NCBI RefSeq assembly: GCF_011045115.1
Contig: NZ_JAAKZG010000007.1
Location: 1 to 64,000, forward strand
Reading direction: 5' to 3'
Source of the DNA: Mesorhizobium zhangyense
GTDB lineage: Bacteria > Pseudomonadota > Alphaproteobacteria > Rhizobiales > Rhizobiaceae
Length of the DNA stretch: 64,000 bases
The notes beneath the pieces were generated by a model. That model did not search any database, had not been told where the DNA came from, and saw only the letters and a program-made list of their open reading frames with translations. How positions within the stretch are numbered: the stretch's first letter is position 1; each line of letters opens with the position of its first letter. Positions 1 through 8,900 of this stretch are shown here, piece after piece. Made by a program: the position numbers and the translations under genes.

Positions 1-120
1 ACAAGGGGGAGGGGAACTTTTGCTGCATATCTGTCCAGTCCCAATCTTCAACGTCGTTGGCGGCCAAGGCGATGAAATCGTCTCCCTCCCCCTTGTGGGG
101 AGGGGTTAGGGGTGGGGGTA
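1..120. repeat. Palindromic intergenic repeat, left part
   Basis: Bases 1-13 (ACAAGGGGGAGGG) are the exact reverse complement of bases 84-96, and a G-rich tail follows to about base 120. This looks like one of the GC-rich palindromic repeats scattered between genes in Rhizobiales and resembles in style the larger copy at 39773-39929. The left end may be cut by the window edge. I see no coding signal in it. Confidence 0.55.
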
Positions 121-175
121 TGGCCTCGATCAGGTCCATCTTGGCGTTTTCGCTGCGAACGGCTAGACGAAGCCG

Positions 176-1564
176 ATGACCGATGCACTTGCCGCAAGCA
201 CAACGCCTCCTGCAGAAATTCTGGCGCTTCTGTCGCTGCTCTGTCCGGAAGTCGTGCGCGACATCGAGCAGAACTGGGATGCGCCGGTTTCCGAATACGC
301 CCGCCATCTGTGGCGGCCGGTTGCCGGCCCTGCCTCAAGCCCGGCAATCGCCGCACGTTCGATCCTGCGCGAGGTGCTGCACGATCGGCTCGGCGCGCTC
401 ATGCAGCCTGAGGAGGTTCGCAAGGCCCTGGACGAGTTTGAGCACAGGCCGGTCATCCAGTCCGGCTTGCACTGCCTGCTTCTGATGGACCGGATCACCT
501 TCGATGCCCTTCTGCTTGCCTGGCTAGGTGCGGTCGAAAACGGGTTGTCGGCTTTCGTTGGTTTCGTCGGAGCGACGATGACGATGGAGACAATCGGCCG
601 GGAAGGGCCTGGCTGGCTCGATGTCGGCGGCGACAAGGTCAATCTGTTCGGCATGGGACGTCACAAGCTGTGCCGCAAAAGCGTTTGCGCGGCCGGTCCT
701 GTATCCCTCAACAGGCCGGCCCTAGAGGCGGCAGGTGACGAGGCCGACGCCAGCCGCTGGCTGGGCACGCTGCTTGCCAGCGCTGACAAAGAATTCCCGA
801 CCGCGGCCGATGCGCTGACGAGCCTCAACGAGGATCTGGTGACCGATTGGGATCGTTCGGCCTCGGCCCGGCCGGTTTTCATCGACGACCGGCTCGCAGC
901 CGTTGCCATGGCCCGGCATCTCGAAGACGACGACAGCATTCTCACAAAGCTGCTTACCGATCCGCAACGGCGCCAGCGCTTCGATCATGCGTTGGAGGCT
1001 GCTGCATCCGGCCCATTCGGCAGGTTCCTGCCCAACGCCACCGATTATTTCTGGGGCATCCGCGAGGAGCGGGTGCGCAAGCTCGTCATCGAGAACGGAC
1101 GCCTGATCGAACCGGAGCGGCCGAATGGCGTGTCGATCCCGCTTGAGCGGGAGCCTCTTCGGCGGGCGCTGCTGGACGGCATGCTGCTGCCGAACCTGTT
1201 CCTGATGTTCCTCGTCCTTGCCATATTGCCGCGCGTGCGGGTTTTGGGCGGCCTGCGGCAGGTCGGTTATGTCGCGCTGTTCCACTCGATTTTGCTCGCC
1301 GCGCTCGACGAAAATGTGCCGGAAGAGCGCGATCTGGCCGCGGAATTGCAGGTCCGGGAAAATGCCTGGGGCATGCGGGTCATCGACGAGCAAATCTCCG
1401 TACGGGAGCAGCTTGCAAGCCTTCCGGCGGGCGAACTTTTCCCCCAACTACTTCGGCAATATCGTTCCCGGACGCTAGCCGAGGTCACGGACGACCTGAA
1501 ACTGGTCCGCGAAAACGCCAGATGGCGCAAACTCGCCCGGAGCAAGGCAGCCGGAGAGTTCTAG
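176..1564 (+). CDS. Unrecognised 462-residue protein
   Basis: I do not recognise this family. The protein is largely hydrophilic and helical, with one strongly hydrophobic stretch at about residues 340-380 (a run of Leu, Phe, Met and Val after an Arg-rich region) that could be a buried helix or a membrane-associated segment. A Gly-rich stretch near residues 135-175 contains GWLDVGG and Cys residues (KLCRKSVCAAG). No signal peptide and no known catalytic motif is visible. The ATG start is weakly supported by a ribosome-binding site. The gene converges on the MscS gene with only 15 bases between the stops. It is the left neighbour of a glycosyltransferase cluster but is separated from it by the divergent MscS gene, so a shared role is not established. 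Confidence 0.75.
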   Translation: MTDALAASTTPPAEILALLSLLCPEVVRDIEQNWDAPVSEYARHLWRPVAGPASSPAIAARSILREVLHDRLGALMQPEEVRKALDEFEHRPVIQSGLHCLLLMDRITFDALLLAWLGAVENGLSAFVGFVGATMTMETIGREGPGWLDVGGDKVNLFGMGRHKLCRKSVCAAGPVSLNRPALEAAGDEADASRWLGTLLASADKEFPTAADALTSLNEDLVTDWDRSASARPVFIDDRLAAVAMARHLEDDDSILTKLLTDPQRRQRFDHALEAAASGPFGRFLPNATDYFWGIREERVRKLVIENGRLIEPERPNGVSIPLEREPLRRALLDGMLLPNLFLMFLVLAILPRVRVLGGLRQVGYVALFHSILLAALDENVPEERDLAAELQVRENAWGMRVIDEQISVREQLASLPAGELFPQLLRQYRSRTLAEVTDDLKLVRENARWRKLARSKAAGEF

Positions 1565-1579
1565 GCTGCCAGCCCGGAG

Positions 1580-3433
1580 TCAGGCGGCTGCCGGACTAGA
1601 CGTAATAGGCTTCGAAACCGCGTGGATGCCGTTTTCGCGGAAGGCGCGATGCACGGCAACCATCACGGCGCGGCGGATCATGGTCTGCTTGCCGGCCTTG
1701 GCCTTGAATTTGGCGGTGATGACGAGCGTGCCGTCTTCGACCTCGGCAATGCCCTGGCTCTTGAAGGGCTCCAGCAGGTCCTCGGCGACTTCCGGATCGG
1801 CCGCGACGTCCTGGCCGATCTTCTTGAACAGCTTGCGGACAAGTTCGACATCGGTGTCGAAGGCGACGCGGAACATCAGCTTCTCGATCACCCAGTCGCG
1901 GCTGTAGTTCTGGATCTTGCCGATCTGGCCATAGGGTATCGTCGCGAGCGCGCCGCGCTGATGACGCAGCGAGACGGACCTGATCGAAATCTTCTCGACG
2001 GTGCCTTTCGCCCCCGAGGTCTCGATATATTCGCCGAAGCGGAAAGCGTCGTCGATCAGGAAGAACAGCCCGGAAACGACATCCTTCACCAGCGTTTGCG
2101 AGCCGAAGCCGACCGCGAGGCCAAAGACACTCAGGCCGGTGATCAATGGCCAGACATTCACCCCGATCGTCACCAGAACGGAAAGCATGGCCAGCGCCAG
2201 AATGGTGGATTTGCCGACGCCGCTCAGCAGGGGCACCAGCGTGCCGAGCCGCGAGCGCGGCGCGCTCAGCGCTTCCGGATTGGCGCCGAGTGTCGGAACC
2301 TCGGCCAGCAGCGCGCGTCCGGTTATCGTGCCGATGACGTTCCACAGGAACGCCGTTCCCAAGGCGATCAGCGCCATGTCGAACACATTGGTTGCGACCG
2401 ACTGCAGGCCGAAGCCCAGCCCGACAGCCAAAGGCGTTGCCCATAGGGTTTCCAGAAGCGCCAGCATGACGACCAGAATGGCGAAGCGCGCCGTTTGCAT
2501 GCCCGCCGCAGCCGCAATTGAGGTGCTTGGCGATTCGAGCCCGCGCTGTGCCCAATGGCTGATCATCGTGTCCAGATGCGGCGTGGCGATGAAGATCAGC
2601 GCGGTCAGAAGGATGGCGGACCCCGGAATAGGCATCCCCAATGTCTGGGCGGCTTCGGTGGTGCAGAAGGTTACGAGCAGGAACCCGATCACGATCGCCG
2701 GCCATGCCTTGGCGAGACGCCCGCGCCAATGGCTTCTCGGCCGCGAACCGGCGACCGCAACCACCATTGTGCGTTTGTTGCGCCAGACTGCGATCACGAA
2801 CAGTAGAAAAGCAGGGATTCCGACCAGTCCGGTCCCGGCAAGGTCCATGAGACCCGGCCCGGCGCCCCAAAGATGCAGCGTTGCGATCAGCCCAATGCCG
2901 ACAAGGGCCCAGCCGATGGCAATCGACAGACCACGCACCAGCCCTGCCATGTGGACGGAGGGTTTGGGAAAAGCAGGCGGCATCGAAGCCATCAGAACGT
3001 GTCTGAGCGTGAAGAGCGTGATTCCGCCGGCAACAGGAAAAATAGTCCAGACCCGTAGGGTTCGCATTTCCAGGTCGGTGCGGCTGAGCAGGCGTGCAGC
3101 GATGAATCCGGCCAGAAGCGCCAGGATTGCTGCCGCAACACCGGCGAAAAATCTGCGCCAGAAACTTCTGTCGGCGGTCGCACGCCGGAAACGGCGGCTG
3201 ATCCAGATGAAGACGCCGCCAACCAAAGCGACAACGAGAATGATCTGGAAAATCAAGAGGAAAGGGGAGACACCCGCCGCCGAAAATGCATCTCTCAACG
3301 ATTGGAATTCCGCAGAAATGCCGTTCAGGGCGGTCAGTCTGCTGTGGAGACCGGCAACCAGACGGTCGTCGATCTGCCCGACGCCCGTGATCATCGAGGT
3401 GACGTCCTTGGCAATCGCAGGCTCGTTGTCCAC
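1580..3433 (-). CDS. MscS-family mechanosensitive ion channel
   Basis: Inner-membrane channel expected to open on membrane stretch and release solutes during hypo-osmotic shock. The 617 residues begin with a soluble stretch and then many hydrophobic helices (about residues 55-400). The MscS core follows, with the Gly/Ala-rich pore helix (GLSVFGLAVGFGSQ) and the conserved KDVVSGLFFLIDD and beta-domain segment (SLRHQRGALATIPYGQI). It is much longer than the minimal MscS of about 280 residues, so it belongs with the larger MscK/YbdG-like members that carry extra N-terminal membrane helices. The start is GTG, preceded by a good GGGAGAGG site. The gene faces away from the glycosyltransferase operon. 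The family call is secure; the exact ion selectivity and gating role are not readable. Confidence 0.93.
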   Translation of the reverse strand: MDNEPAIAKDVTSMITGVGQIDDRLVAGLHSRLTALNGISAEFQSLRDAFSAAGVSPFLLIFQIILVVALVGGVFIWISRRFRRATADRSFWRRFFAGVAAAILALLAGFIAARLLSRTDLEMRTLRVWTIFPVAGGITLFTLRHVLMASMPPAFPKPSVHMAGLVRGLSIAIGWALVGIGLIATLHLWGAGPGLMDLAGTGLVGIPAFLLFVIAVWRNKRTMVVAVAGSRPRSHWRGRLAKAWPAIVIGFLLVTFCTTEAAQTLGMPIPGSAILLTALIFIATPHLDTMISHWAQRGLESPSTSIAAAAGMQTARFAILVVMLALLETLWATPLAVGLGFGLQSVATNVFDMALIALGTAFLWNVIGTITGRALLAEVPTLGANPEALSAPRSRLGTLVPLLSGVGKSTILALAMLSVLVTIGVNVWPLITGLSVFGLAVGFGSQTLVKDVVSGLFFLIDDAFRFGEYIETSGAKGTVEKISIRSVSLRHQRGALATIPYGQIGKIQNYSRDWVIEKLMFRVAFDTDVELVRKLFKKIGQDVAADPEVAEDLLEPFKSQGIAEVEDGTLVITAKFKAKAGKQTMIRRAVMVAVHRAFRENGIHAVSKPITSSPAAA

Positions 3434-3966
3434 GGCCCTCTCCCATCTTCAGCCTTCGACTGGAGAGACCTTATTCCACTTTCCCTAATAGCGGGTTGCA
3501 AGATCGCACTTGGCGCAGCCTGCCGCTCGCATCCGAGATTCGGGTTGATCGAAGGCCCGTTGCTCGCCTATGCTCCTTGCACAGTGATCAGGGCATCCGG
3601 GGGCGACGAGTGTTTTTCCCAAGAGGCAGCTTCTGGTCTGTCGGCAATATACCGAGCGGGCCATTTTCCGTGGTGACAGAGATGCCGGACAGATTACGCG
3701 AAACCCAGCGATTTTCTCGTGTCGATGCGGCGCCCAGCTCCCATGACCGTACGGCAGTGGATTTGGATGACGAACCGGGCTATATCGCCGCCCTTCGCGG
3801 CGACTTGCCCGGCGGCGGTGGCTCCCATCGCCTGTGACCATATTGCATCGGTAAGAGCGGTCCCCTTCGGCCGGCTCTTGCTATCGTCAATTGACAAATA
3901 CAGGTTTAGGAGCCTGCGGGGCCATCCACGGTCCTCAAAGGTGAGAATTTTAAAAGAGGTTCGATA
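3434..3966. other. Divergent intergenic region, 533 bases
   Basis: The region separates the MscS gene from the glycosyltransferase operon. Several short open frames cross it on both strands, but none has a convincing start or codon pattern. A TTGACA hexamer at 3891-3896 could be a -35 element for the operon, but I find no good -10 at normal spacing. An imperfect hairpin (AAGAGC paired with GCTCTT) lies at about 3853-3880. A usable AGAGG site precedes the ATG at 3967. Confidence 0.5.
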
Positions 3967-5181
3967 ATGACCCAGCGCGTACAAGACGCACGAATTCTCA
4001 TGTACAGCCACGATACGTTCGGGCTCGGCCATCTGCGGCGTTGCCGCACGATAGCGCATTCGCTCGTCGAGGATTTTCGCGGGCTTCAGGTGCTGATCAT
4101 TTCGGGCGCGACCATCGCCGGCGCGTTCGACTACCGCGCCCGCGTCGACTTCGTGAAGATCCCCAGCGTCATCAAGCTGCGCAACGGCGAATACACCTCG
4201 CTGGAGAAGCATATCGACCTGCACGAGACGCTGAAGATGCGCCAGTCGATCATCCGCCACACTGCAGAGACCTTCCGGCCGGATATCTTCATCGTCGACA
4301 AGGAGCCGCTCGGGCTGCGCGGCGAGATCGAGGATACCCTGTCCTACCTGAAGACGCGCGGCACGACGCTCATTCTCGGCCTGCGCGAAGTGATGGATGC
4401 GCCGCATCTGCTCGAAGCCGAATGGGCGCGCAAGGACGTTATGCGCAAGATCGGCCTGTTCTACGACAAGATCTGGGCCTATGGCCCGCCGGATTTCTAC
4501 GATCCGCTGACGGGGCTTGAAGTGCCGCCGACCGTGAGGGCGAAGATGAAGTTCGTCGGCTTCCTGCAACGGGGCTTGCAGCAGGACGAGATGCCGGGGC
4601 ACCGGCCCGAGGGCGATTATATTCTCGTCACCACCGGGGGCGGCGGCGACGGCGCCGAACTGATCCACGATGTCATCGATGCCTATCAGCAGGACCCGCA
4701 ATTGCAGCACAAGGCGTTGATCGTGCTTGGGCCCTATATGCCGGCGCGCAAGCGCAGCAAGCTTCTCAAGAAGGGAGCCCAAATTCCCTACATCAAGATC
4801 ATCGAGTTCGATAACCGCATGGAGGAGCTGATCGCTGGGGCCAAGGCGGTGGTGGCGATGGGCGGTTACAACACCTATTGCGAAATCCTGTCCTTCGACA
4901 AACCGGCGCTGATCGTGCCGCGCGTCAAGCCGCGCGAGGAGCAGCTTATCCGGGCACGCCGTGCGGCCGAGCTTGGGCTGATCGACATGCTTTTGCCGGA
5001 AGAAGCAGCGGATTCCCAGCGCTTCGCCGATGCGTTGAAGGCGCTGCCCGGCCGGCCGCGCCCATCTCAAAGCAATCCGCATCTCACTCTGGAAGGGTTG
5101 CCTCATATCTCCGAAATCGTGGCTGAGCTGCTGGATCGGCGAGCGGGCCACCATCTTTCGGTCGTTGAAGGTGTGAACTGA
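3967..5181 (+). CDS. Glycosyltransferase, MurG/GT28-like (COG4671 type)
   Basis: Predicted cytoplasmic, GT-B fold transferase that moves a sugar from a nucleotide donor. The N-terminal half carries a nucleotide-sugar-enzyme style start with the motif GLGHLRRCRTIAHSL (about residues 17-31). The C-terminal half has a Gly-rich turn (VTTGGGGDG) and the donor-site motif GGYNTYCEIL, as in MurG-like enzymes. The length of 404 residues fits the family. It is the first gene of a same-strand run of three glycosyltransferases; the next start lies one base after this stop. The gene at 6424 shares the GxGHLxRxxxIA and GYNTxC motifs and is probably a paralogue. Donor, acceptor and product are unknown. Confidence 0.88.
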   Translation: MTQRVQDARILMYSHDTFGLGHLRRCRTIAHSLVEDFRGLQVLIISGATIAGAFDYRARVDFVKIPSVIKLRNGEYTSLEKHIDLHETLKMRQSIIRHTAETFRPDIFIVDKEPLGLRGEIEDTLSYLKTRGTTLILGLREVMDAPHLLEAEWARKDVMRKIGLFYDKIWAYGPPDFYDPLTGLEVPPTVRAKMKFVGFLQRGLQQDEMPGHRPEGDYILVTTGGGGDGAELIHDVIDAYQQDPQLQHKALIVLGPYMPARKRSKLLKKGAQIPYIKIIEFDNRMEELIAGAKAVVAMGGYNTYCEILSFDKPALIVPRVKPREEQLIRARRAAELGLIDMLLPEEAADSQRFADALKALPGRPRPSQSNPHLTLEGLPHISEIVAELLDRRAGHHLSVVEGVN

Positions 5182-5182
5182 G

Positions 5183-6427
5183 TTGCAGCACCGTAAGATC
5201 GTCGTGGTTCTGAAGGGGTATCCTCGCCTGTCGGAGACCTTTATCGCCCAGGAACTGCTCGGTCTTGAACGCGCCGGGCTCGAATTGGCGATCGTGGCAC
5301 TCAGGCGGCCCACTGACGGCAAGCGGCATCCCGTGCATGACGAGATCAGGGCTCCCGTCCACTACCTGCCGGAATATCTGCATCAGGAGCCGTTGCGGGT
5401 GGCGCGCTCGCTGCTGGCCTGCCTTCCGAGGGCCGGCTTCTGGCGCGCGCTCAGGTCGCTGGCAGCGGACCTTCCTCGCGATTTCACCCGCAACCGCGTG
5501 CGGCGCTTCGGACAGGCGCTCGTTCTGGCCGCCGAATGGCCGGCAGATGCCGGCTGGCTGCATGCCCATTTCGTGCATACGCCGGCCTCGGTCACGCGCT
5601 ATGCCAGCCTGCTTCGTGGCTTGCCATGGACCTGTTCGGCGCATGCGAAAGACATCTGGACATCGGCAGACTGGGATCTGGCAGACAAGCTTTCCTCCGC
5701 CCGCTGGACGGTTACCTGCACGAAAACCGGCTTCGAGCATTTGAAGATGCTCGCCAATGGCAGCTCGCCGGTGCATCTGAGCTATCATGGCCTCGACCTC
5801 GATCGCTTCGGCAGTTTCAGTGAGGCGCGCCGCGAGCGCGACGGCTCGCTGGCCGAGGAGCCGGTGATCGTGCTCAGCGTCGGGCGCGCCGTCGAAAAGA
5901 AGGGCTATGATATTCTGCTGAATGCCCTTGCTCTGTTGCCCGCTGGTCTGGCGTGGCGTTTCGAGCACATCGGGGGTGGCGAAGAACTCGACCGGCTCAA
6001 GGCGCTGGCGAAAAAGCTTGGAATTGCCGACCGCGTTTCATGGAAAGGCGCGCTTGCCCAGGAAGAGGTGCTGGAGCACTACCGCCGCAGCGATATCTTC
6101 GCCCTGGCGTGCCGGATTACCGCCAATGGCGACCGCGATGGCCTACCGAACGTCTTGGTGGAGGCAGCGAGCCAGCGGCTTGCCTGTGTCTCGACCGACG
6201 TTTCTGGCGTTCCCGAACTGTTGTCGCCCGAAGAGACCGGGCTGCTCGTTCCGCCGGAAGATCCGGTCGCGCTCGCCAAGGCGCTGGAGCGGTTGATACG
6301 CGACCCCGCCCTGCGCGGCAGGCTCGGTGAAGCCGCCGAGCACACAGTGCGCCATCACTTCGATCATGTTTCGAGTATCGATCAGCTCAAGGAGTTGTTC
6401 GAACGGGAGTGGCAGGCGGCCGAATGA
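5183..6427 (+). CDS. Glycosyltransferase family 4 (GT4)
   Basis: Retaining GT-B glycosyltransferase of 414 residues, cytoplasmic or peripherally membrane bound. The C-terminal donor domain shows the usual GT4 features: a strand-turn with VLSVGRAVEKKGYD, then the DGLPNVLVEA region and CVSTDVSGVPELL leading to the ETGLLVPPED turn. The N terminus (VVVLKGYPRLSETFIAQELLGL) is typical of exopolysaccharide or colanic-acid-type transferases. The start is a TTG directly after the previous stop, with a distant GAAGG site, which suggests translational coupling. The stop overlaps the next start as ATGA. It is most likely one step of a multi-enzyme glycan assembly; the acceptor is unknown. Confidence 0.9.
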   Translation: MQHRKIVVVLKGYPRLSETFIAQELLGLERAGLELAIVALRRPTDGKRHPVHDEIRAPVHYLPEYLHQEPLRVARSLLACLPRAGFWRALRSLAADLPRDFTRNRVRRFGQALVLAAEWPADAGWLHAHFVHTPASVTRYASLLRGLPWTCSAHAKDIWTSADWDLADKLSSARWTVTCTKTGFEHLKMLANGSSPVHLSYHGLDLDRFGSFSEARRERDGSLAEEPVIVLSVGRAVEKKGYDILLNALALLPAGLAWRFEHIGGGEELDRLKALAKKLGIADRVSWKGALAQEEVLEHYRRSDIFALACRITANGDRDGLPNVLVEAASQRLACVSTDVSGVPELLSPEETGLLVPPEDPVALAKALERLIRDPALRGRLGEAAEHTVRHHFDHVSSIDQLKELFEREWQAAE

Positions 6428-7578
6428 AACCTTTGCGGGTCTTCTTCTATGTCCAGCACCTGCTGGGCATTGGCCATCTTGCACGCGCCAGCCGTATTGC
6501 GGTGGCCCTTGCCGATGACGGTTTTGACGTAACCGTCGTGACCGGTGGAGCGCCAGTTGCCGGATTTCCGGGGCCAGGCGTCAAATCCGTGACCCTTCCG
6601 CCCGTAACCTCCGGCGACGAGGGGTTTTCCGGGCTGGTCGATCTGCAGGGAAAGCCGGTCGACGATGCCTTCAAGCAACGGCGCTGTGAAATGCTGTTGG
6701 AAGCGTTCCGGGAATGCCGGCCGGACATAGTCATCATCGAGGCGTTCCCCTTCGGCCGCCGGCAGATGCGTTTCGAACTTCTGCCGCTGATCGAGGCCAT
6801 CGATGCGACATCGCCCAGGCCGATGCTCGCGACGTCCGTCCGCGACATCCTTCAGGAGCGCGTCAAGCCGGGCCGAAATGAGGAAACGGTCGATCTCATC
6901 GACCGGCATTTCGACCTCGTATTGGTTCATGGCGATCCCACTTTCGCGACGATCGACAAGACATTCCCGCTCGCCGGCACGATTGAGGCCAAGGTTGCCT
7001 ATACCGGCCTCGTCGCAGCGCCTCCTCCGCCAAAAACCTCCGAGAACTTCGACGTTCTGGTGTCGGTTGGCGGCGGGGCTGCGGGCAAGGGCCTTGTCAG
7101 GTCCACGGTCGCGGCGGCGCGGAACGCCGACAACGCCTGGAAATGGTGCCTGATCACCGGCCCGAACCTGCCAAAGGACGAGTTCGAGGCGATCACGTGT
7201 GAGGCGACGCCGGGCCTGTCCATCTTCCGGTTCCGCGAGGATTTCGCCAGCCTGCTGACCGGCGCGCGCCTTTCGGTCTCACAGGCGGGCTACAACACCG
7301 TTTGCGATGTCCTGCGCGCTGGCTGCCGCTCTCTGCTCGTTCCATTTGCAGCCGGCGGGGAGACCGAGCAGACGGTTCGCGCTCTGATGCTTGAGGAACT
7401 CGGGCTTGCAACCGTGTTGACCGAGCAGGATCTGACGCCCGAAGGTCTGGCGCAAGCGATCCAGGCAGCGTTTGCCGGGCCGGCGCCAGCCGCGCATCGC
7501 CTCAATCTGGAGGGCGCGCAGCGCACAGCACAAATCCTGCACGAAAGACTTGGGACTAAACCGACCCTATCAGCATGA
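6424..7578 (+). CDS. Glycosyltransferase, MurG/GT28-like, second copy
   Basis: Predicted 384-residue GT-B glycosyltransferase related to the product of the gene at 3967. The N terminus has LLGIGHLARASRIAVAL, matching the GxGHLxRxxxIA motif of that protein, and the C-terminal half has the donor-site motif AGYNTVCDVLRAG followed by LLVPFAAGGETEQ. I place the start at the ATG at 6424, which overlaps the upstream stop (ATGA); an in-frame start 15 bases upstream lacks that coupling. The last 23 bases overlap the end of the convergent methyltransferase gene. Two related transferases flanking a GT4 enzyme suggest sequential additions to one acceptor, which is an inference. Confidence 0.88.
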   Translation: MKPLRVFFYVQHLLGIGHLARASRIAVALADDGFDVTVVTGGAPVAGFPGPGVKSVTLPPVTSGDEGFSGLVDLQGKPVDDAFKQRRCEMLLEAFRECRPDIVIIEAFPFGRRQMRFELLPLIEAIDATSPRPMLATSVRDILQERVKPGRNEETVDLIDRHFDLVLVHGDPTFATIDKTFPLAGTIEAKVAYTGLVAAPPPPKTSENFDVLVSVGGGAAGKGLVRSTVAAARNADNAWKWCLITGPNLPKDEFEAITCEATPGLSIFRFREDFASLLTGARLSVSQAGYNTVCDVLRAGCRSLLVPFAAGGETEQTVRALMLEELGLATVLTEQDLTPEGLAQAIQAAFAGPAPAAHRLNLEGAQRTAQILHERLGTKPTLSA

Positions 7579-8263
7579 AACGCGTATAATTCTTCGTCGG
7601 CAGTTCGCCGGAGAAACGCACCTCCTTCAAAGCGGCCATTGCCTCGAAGGCGGCAAGCGAGGCAACGCAATTGATGTGGGTCGGCTCGCTGAAATAATCG
7701 TTCGACTGCAGTAGAACATTCGTCCCCTCCGGAAGGACGGCCAGCCAGTCGCGCAGATCGGCAATGTGTTCGCAACTCGTGTTGACCACCAGGTCGGGCC
7801 GCGTGGCTGCATAGTCGAGCGCGTACATATCGCCGGTCACCGCCCGGAACCGGTCGCCGGCCTCCCGGTTGAGCGTTTTTGCGACGGCAGAAACTTCGGG
7901 ATCGATATCAATGCTGTCGATCGCCGTGATGTCGAAGCGGGCATCGTTGAAAAGCATCGCCGGCAGCACGCCATACCAGCCGCCGAGAACCCATATGTGC
8001 CGATATTTGCCGCCGCAGGTCTCGAAGAGCCTATCGCGCGCCCACATCTTGCAGGCGACCTGCTTGTGGTTGAAGGCGTTGGCGATATCGGCCTCGGGAT
8101 GCTTGGCGATGATGCGCGCCAACCCCGCGACCAGCGGGCAGGCGGCATAGGCCGCAATCCCGCGCGTGAGATCGTAGGCTTGCTCGCGCCAGTCCGTGCC
8201 GGCATTGCCTGCTTGCGTGACATCCATCATATTCGTCTTGTATGTTGGGATTTCGGGCGACAC
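7556..8263 (-). CDS. Class I SAM-dependent methyltransferase-like protein
   Basis: A 235-residue predicted Rossmann-fold methyltransferase. The SAM-binding region is suggested by VLGGWYGVLPAML followed by a strand ending in the acidic DIDPE, the usual motif I plus motif II arrangement, but motif I is unorthodox (no plain GxGxG). The later DLVVNTSCEHI resembles the motif IV region. The longest reading starts at GTG (8261-8263); two adjacent ATG codons at 8225-8230 are alternatives and no clear ribosome-binding site decides. It lies convergent to the glycosyltransferase at 6424, overlapping it by 23 bases, and divergent from the gene at 8299. Its substrate could be a glycan intermediate, by context only. 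Confidence 0.75.
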   Translation of the reverse strand: MSPEIPTYKTNMMDVTQAGNAGTDWREQAYDLTRGIAAYAACPLVAGLARIIAKHPEADIANAFNHKQVACKMWARDRLFETCGGKYRHIWVLGGWYGVLPAMLFNDARFDITAIDSIDIDPEVSAVAKTLNREAGDRFRAVTGDMYALDYAATRPDLVVNTSCEHIADLRDWLAVLPEGTNVLLQSNDYFSEPTHINCVASLAAFEAMAALKEVRFSGELPTKNYTRFMLIGSV

Positions 8264-8298
8264 AACGCAATCTTGCCTTCCGCAAGGCTGTTTGATTC

Positions 8299-8883
8299 GT
8301 GGATGTGATTATGCTGCAAGCCGCTTCACCGTTGGCCGGTGCCGGAGAGGGCCTGCTGCATCTATCCGGGCCGTCGGCCTCCATCCGTCAGGTGCTGGCT
8401 GCGCATTTCGTCCGCGATTGCCCGCATGTGCTCGAAATCGGCGGCCACGAACGGCCAATCACCGGCTATCTGACGCATAGGCCTCTGTCCGTCCTTTCCG
8501 TCGATCCCAAGACGGCGGCCCTCGAGGCGGACGAACTCAACGGCCATCCCTGCCGCGTGAGGCATGTCCCGCGCAAGTTCCAGGAAGTTGAATACGACTA
8601 CGCCCCGCGCAGCTACGGCCTTGTCCTGCTGGGTTATTCGCTAAAACCCTATGGAAGCCGCGAACCGCTCGGCCAGCTGCTTTTTTCGCTGATCGACAAT
8701 GCCGGCGTCGTCGTCATCGACTATGCACCGGAACTGGACCGCGCCGCCTCGCAGGTTCCTTCCATCCTCGAACGCAAGACACTCTCGGTGCATTGCAACT
8801 TCGAGCTTGTCCTTGGCGATGAAGAAATCGCCGATACGCCATTCGCCAGAAGACGCTTTTACGTCCTGCATCCTTCCAACTGA
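8299..8883 (+). CDS. Rossmann-fold, methyltransferase-like protein
   Basis: A 194-residue cytoplasmic protein. Residues around VLEIGGHERPITGYL followed by VLSVDPK look like the first two strands and the SAM-binding loop of a class I methyltransferase. YGLVLLGYSL sits where the catalytic-strand region would be. The canonical GxGxG is replaced by GGHERP, so activity is uncertain. Start options in frame are GTG 8299, GTG 8305 and ATG 8311. It ends 17 bases before the ABC-like gene and is probably co-transcribed with it. With the gene at 7556 it forms a divergent pair of methyltransferase-like proteins inside the glycan cluster. Confidence 0.65.
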   Translation: MDVIMLQAASPLAGAGEGLLHLSGPSASIRQVLAAHFVRDCPHVLEIGGHERPITGYLTHRPLSVLSVDPKTAALEADELNGHPCRVRHVPRKFQEVEYDYAPRSYGLVLLGYSLKPYGSREPLGQLLFSLIDNAGVVVIDYAPELDRAASQVPSILERKTLSVHCNFELVLGDEEIADTPFARRRFYVLHPSN

Positions 8884-8900
8884 ACGGTCCGCAGTCGCAT

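Noticed and set aside
1596-3446. Two long open frames parallel to the MscS gene (616 codons on the same strand in another frame, 495 codons opposite)
   Set aside because: They are frame shadows in GC-rich coding DNA; only the MscS frame shows family motifs and membrane helices.
3485-3841. Overlapping 113-124 codon frames in the MscS-glycosyltransferase gap
   Set aside because: They lie on both strands, have no ribosome-binding sites and no family features; treated as non-coding.
3694-5322. 542-codon minus-strand frame over the first glycosyltransferase
   Set aside because: His/Arg/Asp-rich antisense shadow without recognisable motifs; the plus frame has clear GT28-like motifs and a ribosome-binding site.
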